64,000 nt of DNA from Halopseudomonas salegens (lineage in GTDB: Bacteria > Pseudomonadota > Gammaproteobacteria > Pseudomonadales > Pseudomonadaceae), in contig NZ_LT629787.1 in NCBI RefSeq assembly GCF_900105655.1, positions 2,046,001 through 2,110,000 on the forward strand, given 5' to 3'. Positions 60,749 to 64,000 of the stretch are shown piece after piece. The position numbers were made by a program, and so were the translations under genes. The notes under the pieces are model-generated. The model did not search any database and was not told the origin of the DNA. It saw only the letters and a list, made by a program, of their open reading frames with translations. Positions within the stretch are counted from its first letter, which is position 1. Each line of letters starts with the position of its first letter.

Positions 60749-61870
60749 ATGAGCAGTAATGGCATCGTCCTTGAATTGAACCAGTTGAGTTGCGGCTATG
60801 GCGATACCACTGTGGTCAGCCAACTGGACATTCACCTGCGCGCCGGAGATATCGGCTGTCTGCTGGGTCCATCCGGCTGCGGCAAAACCACGACCCTGCG
60901 GGCGATTGCCGGCTTCGAGCCGGTTACCGGTGGTCACATTCAACTGGATGGTCGCGAAATCTCGCGTCCCGGCCAGCAGGTACCCCCGGAGCAACGCCAG
61001 ATTGGCATGGTGTTTCAGGATTACGCGCTGTTTCCCCATCTGACCGTGGAAGACAATGTCGGTTTTGGCATCAATCGTGATCCGCAACGGCGCAAGGTCG
61101 TCAAGGAACTGCTTGATCTGGTCAAGCTGGGAGCCTACGGCAAGCGCTATCCGCATGAGCTGTCTGGCGGCCAGCAGCAACGGGTGGCATTGGCGCGGGC
61201 TCTGGCCCCCGACCCCAAACTGCTACTGCTGGATGAACCGTTCTCCAACCTGGATGGCGAATTGCGCCGGCGCCTGTCTGCTGAAGTGCGCGAGATTCTG
61301 AAATCCCGAGGTATCAGTGCGATGCTGGTCACCCACGACCAGAACGAAGCCTTTTCGGTAAGCGATCATGTCGGGGTACTGAAAGACGGCAAGTTGCAGC
61401 AGTGGGATACCCCTTACAACCTCTATCACGAACCAGCGACGCCTTTCGTTGCCAGCTTTATCGGGCAGGGCTACTTCATTCGCGGCCAACTGTTATCACC
61501 CGATACGGTGCAAACCGAACTCGGCGTCATACGTGGCAACCGTGCCTATCAGCTACCTGCAGGCAGCGCCGTTGACGTATTGCTGCGGCCGGATGACATC
61601 GTCGGTCAGGAGCCCAGCAGCCTGAAAGCCGTGATTACCGGCAAAACCTTTCTTGGGGCAACCACCTTGTATCGGCTGCAACTGCCTACCGGCAGCACGG
61701 TCGAATCGATTTTCCCCAGCCATGATGATCATGCTGTCGGTGAGAGCGTTGGCATCCGTATCGCCGCCGATCACCTGGTGGTGTTCGCCGCGCGCGGCAG
61801 TGTCAACGTGCATGCCCAGCTGCCATTGGAGCAGGTTCTGGACAACGAAAATGCGGCCGAGTCTGCCTGA
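60749..61870 (+). CDS. FbpC-type ABC transporter ATP-binding protein
   Basis: 373 residues. Walker A GPSGCGKTTTLRAIAGFEP (40-48), Q loop VFQDYALFPHLTVEDNVGFG, signature HELSGGQQQRVALARAL, Walker B LLLLDEPFSNLD and switch LVTHDQNEAF. A C-terminal TOBE/regulatory region follows (FIGQGYFIRGQLL, LLRPDDIV). The layout matches iron(III)/thiamine/polyamine-type importers, and the C-terminus resembles FbpC. GGGAG precedes the ATG. No permease or binding protein is adjacent, so it must work with components encoded elsewhere; argF-linked position suggests read-through transcription. Confidence 0.85.
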   Translation: MSSNGIVLELNQLSCGYGDTTVVSQLDIHLRAGDIGCLLGPSGCGKTTTLRAIAGFEPVTGGHIQLDGREISRPGQQVPPEQRQIGMVFQDYALFPHLTVEDNVGFGINRDPQRRKVVKELLDLVKLGAYGKRYPHELSGGQQQRVALARALAPDPKLLLLDEPFSNLDGELRRRLSAEVREILKSRGISAMLVTHDQNEAFSVSDHVGVLKDGKLQQWDTPYNLYHEPATPFVASFIGQGYFIRGQLLSPDTVQTELGVIRGNRAYQLPAGSAVDVLLRPDDIVGQEPSSLKAVITGKTFLGATTLYRLQLPTGSTVESIFPSHDDHAVGESVGIRIAADHLVVFAARGSVNVHAQLPLEQVLDNENAAESA

Positions 61871-61887
61871 ACCGGCAACTGATCCTG

Positions 61888-62688
61888 TCAGACGGCAGTC
61901 AGGCCTGATTGCCGCCACACGTCCATCCATGCCAACCCTTCAGCGGTCAATCCGGCCGGCTGGTATTCTGCGGCCAGCCAGCCCTCATAGTCCACGGCCT
62001 GCAACAGCCCGGCCAATGCAGAATAATCCATCGCCCCCGTTCCGGGCTCATGTCGGCCCGGATAATCGGCGAACTGGATATGACCGATAAAACCCTGCAG
62101 GCGATTGAGCGCCAGGCCAATATCTTCCTGCATACGTGCCAGATGATAGAGATCAATCTGGGCTCGGACATTGGTATGGCCAACACGTTGCAACATGAGC
62201 AGCAATGCGTCCGAGCCATCGAGCAGGAAGCCGGGCATGTCATGGCTATTGATGGCTTCGCACACAACCCCGATGCCCAGATCAGCAAAGGCATTGCCTG
62301 CCGCACGCAAGTGTTTGCCCAGAAGTTCCAGAGCCTGTTCACGGTCAACGCCATCGGCCAACCGTCCCGGCAGTACGTTGACCTGTAATGGGCGGGCAAC
62401 TTCGGCATATCGCAGAGCCTGCTCCAGTGCCCGCGCGAAATCCGCTTCACGTCCGGGCACTGCTGCCAGTCCGGGGCCACCCTGAAGCAGGTCGGCGGCA
62501 GGCAGATTGATCAGTACCAACGGCAAGCGATTGTGTTGCAACACCTGCTGCAAATCGGTTGCAGGAAGGCTGTAGGGAAACTGGATCTCTACGCCGGCAA
62601 AGCCGGCATGACGCGCCAGACCGGCACGCTCGACCAGCTCGGCCTCAGTAAACAACATCGACAGATTGGCAGCCAGGGGCCAGGCCAT
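61888..62688 (-). CDS. hyi: Hydroxypyruvate isomerase family protein
   Basis: 266 residues, TIM-barrel (AP endonuclease 2 fold) of the Hyi family: AANLSMLFTE at the N-terminus, VNVLPGRLADG near 103, metal-binding VCEAINSHDMPG with the catalytic Glu, VRAQIDLYHLARMQED, HIQFADYPGRHEPGTG and the final Glu in WLAAEYQP. It interconverts hydroxypyruvate and tartronate semialdehyde in glyoxylate metabolism. No gcl or glxR is adjacent. It converges with the FbpC-type gene across 17 bases. Confidence 0.88.
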   Translation of the reverse strand: MAWPLAANLSMLFTEAELVERAGLARHAGFAGVEIQFPYSLPATDLQQVLQHNRLPLVLINLPAADLLQGGPGLAAVPGREADFARALEQALRYAEVARPLQVNVLPGRLADGVDREQALELLGKHLRAAGNAFADLGIGVVCEAINSHDMPGFLLDGSDALLLMLQRVGHTNVRAQIDLYHLARMQEDIGLALNRLQGFIGHIQFADYPGRHEPGTGAMDYSALAGLLQAVDYEGWLAAEYQPAGLTAEGLAWMDVWRQSGLTAV

Positions 62689-62720
62689 GCTTTTCTCCGC
62701 AAAGATTCAGGCAACAAATG

Positions 62721-63026
62721 TCAGGCTGAACGCTCCTGGACCAGTACCCAAGGGCGAATAACCACAGCCCACAAGGTCTCGGGGTTTCGTTCATGCCACT
62801 CGAGAGCCTGGGCATCGCTGACCTGATGCAGCTGCTCATCCGCCATCCACTGTTTGACCCGGGCACTATCGTCATTCGTGAGTGCTTCGGCTACCTGGAC
62901 CAGATCAAGCTCTGGAGTTACCTGCCATAGCTGGCCTCGGGCAAAATGTGGGGCCAATGTCGACCACTCAATGGGTGCCGTCGCGCCAAGGATGGCTGCA
63001 TAGGCTTCACTGACAGACTCACTCAC
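62721..63026 (-). CDS. DUF2288 family protein
   Basis: 101 residues from a GTG start (VSESVSEAYAAILG) with GGAG six bases upstream, matching the family N-terminus; longer frames lack that. It contains the DUF2288 core IEWSTLAPHFARGQLWQVTPELDLVQVAEALTNDDSARVKQWMADEQLHQVSDAQALEW and the end ETLWAVVIRPWVLVQE. Function unknown. It lies 32 bases upstream of hyi on the same strand and divergent from the OmpA-family lipoprotein. Confidence 0.85.
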   Translation of the reverse strand: MSESVSEAYAAILGATAPIEWSTLAPHFARGQLWQVTPELDLVQVAEALTNDDSARVKQWMADEQLHQVSDAQALEWHERNPETLWAVVIRPWVLVQERSA

Positions 63027-63240
63027 AACACACTCCTGCAATTTTGCTCCGAAAACGTCATTGTACCCCCGTAACATGGGCTCCGACGAGCGGCAGATGA
63101 TGGCACAGTGCGGCCGTAGTCGGCTTGCAACTTGAGTGCTATGCTCATTCGACAGGTTGTCAGCCGGTAACAGTATGCGGTACCACGCTGAAGTATTGCG
63201 GTGCACAACAATACGAACTTCAAACCAAGACTGCCATAAC

Positions 63241-63783
63241 ATGACCAAATTAGCCGCTATTGGATCGACTCTGTCCCTTGCCTTCTTGATCGGCTGTGCT
63301 ACCCCACCGCCACCGCCGCCAGAGCCAACCTACTCCTGGGCTGACAGCCGGGAACCGCAGTTAAGCCAACTGGCCGCGGAAGAAGGGTTCGAGCTGGAAC
63401 GTGAAGGTGAAATGCTGCGCCTGATTATCCCCGTGGACGGCAATTTCCATCCCAAACGCACCCTGTTGCAGCCCTCCGGACTGGTTCCATTGAGCAAGGT
63501 TGCAAAAGCACTGCGGCACGACAATGAAAGTCAGTTTGCGGTGATCGGGCACAGCGATACCCGAGGTGACAGCGCGATTAATCGTCAGCAAAGCCTGGAA
63601 CGCGCCCAGGCCGTGGCCAGCGTGCTGATGCTCGGCGGCGTCAGTAGTCAGCGCATGCAACTGCGCAGCATGGGAGAATTCCAGCCGAGGGCCGATAACA
63701 GTACCGATAGTGGGCGAGCCCTGAATCGCCGAATCGAAATTCTGTTGCAGCCCTACCCGACCAACGTGGCCTTCGCCAACTGA
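63241..63783 (+). CDS. OmpA-family lipoprotein
   Basis: 180 residues from MTKLAAIGSTLSLAFLIGC, a lipoprotein signal with Cys19, followed by a poly-Pro stretch (TPPPPPPEPTYS). The C-terminal OmpA-like peptidoglycan-binding domain has LIIPVDGNFHPKRTLLQPSGLVPLSKVAKAL and VIGHSDTRGDSAINRQQSLERAQAVASVL. It probably tethers the outer membrane to the wall, similar to Pal-like or YiaD proteins. No strong ribosome binding site precedes the ATG. Confidence 0.87.
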   Translation: MTKLAAIGSTLSLAFLIGCATPPPPPPEPTYSWADSREPQLSQLAAEEGFELEREGEMLRLIIPVDGNFHPKRTLLQPSGLVPLSKVAKALRHDNESQFAVIGHSDTRGDSAINRQQSLERAQAVASVLMLGGVSSQRMQLRSMGEFQPRADNSTDSGRALNRRIEILLQPYPTNVAFAN

Positions 63784-63785
63784 GG

Positions 63786-64000
63786 TTATTGCTGCCAGGG
63801 TTGCCCGCGCGTGCGACGCGAGCGACGCAAGCGTTGCTGCATGGCAGCCTTGGCCAACATATGTGCACTGACCGGCGCGGTAATGAACAGAAACAGGGTA
63901 ATCAGCAGTTCGTGCAGGCTGATGCCATCTCCCCGGGTACTGAAGAACACCATCGAGCCGACTACCAGAGCGCCTACACCCAGCGTCGTGGCCTTCGTCG
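63786..64000 (-). CDS. Na+/H+ antiporter subunit G (MnhG/PhaG), 3' end only
   Basis: The last 71 codons of a minus-strand gene cut by the right edge. It encodes two hydrophobic segments, TLGVGALVVGSMVFFSTRG and SLHELLITLFLFITAPVSAHMLAKAAM, then a basic tail ending RGQPWQQ. This is the C-terminal half of the small G subunit of multisubunit Mrp/Mnh/Pha cation-proton antiporters. The remaining subunits should lie beyond the window. Confidence 0.87.
   Translation of the reverse strand, partial: TKATTLGVGALVVGSMVFFSTRGDGISLHELLITLFLFITAPVSAHMLAKAAMQQRLRRSRRTRGQPWQQ

Noticed and set aside
61890..61915. Hairpin at the end of hyi as terminator
   Set aside because: The stem has a mismatch and lies within the last codons, and no U-run follows.
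1..64000. CRISPR arrays, prophage, toxin-antitoxin or restriction systems
   Set aside because: No regularly spaced repeats, phage structural genes, or recognisable defence gene pairs were seen on either strand.

Overview
The window is chromosomal DNA from a flagellated, respiring gammaproteobacterium of the Pseudomonadaceae. The protein sequences (RpoS, CheY, FleN, BifA, SodB, ArgF) read like Pseudomonas proteins. The gene order flhA-flhF-fleN-fliA-cheYZA-cheB-motCD-parA-parP-cheW-DUF2802 is the Pseudomonas flagellar/chemotaxis arrangement. Moderate GC and rearranged synteny (sodB-bifA placed beside rpoS, no rsmZ or fdxA after rpoS) fit the Halopseudomonas / P. pertucinogena lineage, but that is inference. 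Almost the whole window is coding core genome. I see no prophage, CRISPR array, complete insertion sequence or rRNA operon.

Layout. 1-8.6 kb: 5' end of class I fumarase (left edge), a membrane diguanylate cyclase, a ferredoxin reductase, an enoyl-CoA hydratase, a phospholipase D-type cardiolipin synthase, an ODP-type metallo-beta-lactamase-fold protein, the ornithine-lipid genes olsB-olsA behind a candidate Pho box, an ACP phosphodiesterase and a coiled-coil membrane protein behind a possible attenuator. 8.8-13.7 kb: a small unknown protein, sodB, the c-di-GMP phosphodiesterase bifA, and a GIDE/EF-hand protein with LemA. 13.7-22.1 kb: the stationary-phase block rpoS-nlpD-DUF368-pcm-surE-truD-ispF-bolA on the minus strand, a DUF2059 protein and fumC. 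22.1-29.1 kb: the complete cytochrome c maturation operon ccmABCDEFGHI on the minus strand, ended by an intrinsic terminator overlapping the ccmI stop codon. 29.2-45.4 kb: a FliK-like protein with a stand-alone FlhB C-terminal domain, then the flagellar/chemotaxis cluster on the minus strand, headed by a sigma-54-type promoter before flhA.

45.5-53.4 kb is the most interesting stretch. It holds two c-di-GMP modules whose partner genes encode envelope proteins. One is a Sel1-repeat lipoprotein translationally coupled to a Cache-GGDEF-EAL protein, with a lipoprotein globin convergent to it. The other is a three-gene operon of a periplasmic cupredoxin-like protein, a sensor-HAMP-GGDEF-EAL protein and a DUF3034 outer-membrane protein. 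With the first diguanylate cyclase and BifA there are four GGDEF/EAL proteins in 53 kb.

53.4-64 kb: a luciferase-like monooxygenase, an alpha/beta hydrolase, tRNA-Gly(CCC), a small atypical islet (ankyrin lipoprotein plus an IS3-family transposase tail), a lipoprotein, grxD, an orphan molybdopterin oxidoreductase, argF, an FbpC-type ATPase, hydroxypyruvate isomerase, a DUF2288 protein, an OmpA-family lipoprotein and, at the right edge, the 3' end of a Na+/H+ antiporter subunit G gene.

Start codons were moved from the longest open frame wherever a ribosome binding site, signal peptide or family N-terminus favoured another codon. Family assignments rest on recognising motifs and overall sequence; no database search was run.
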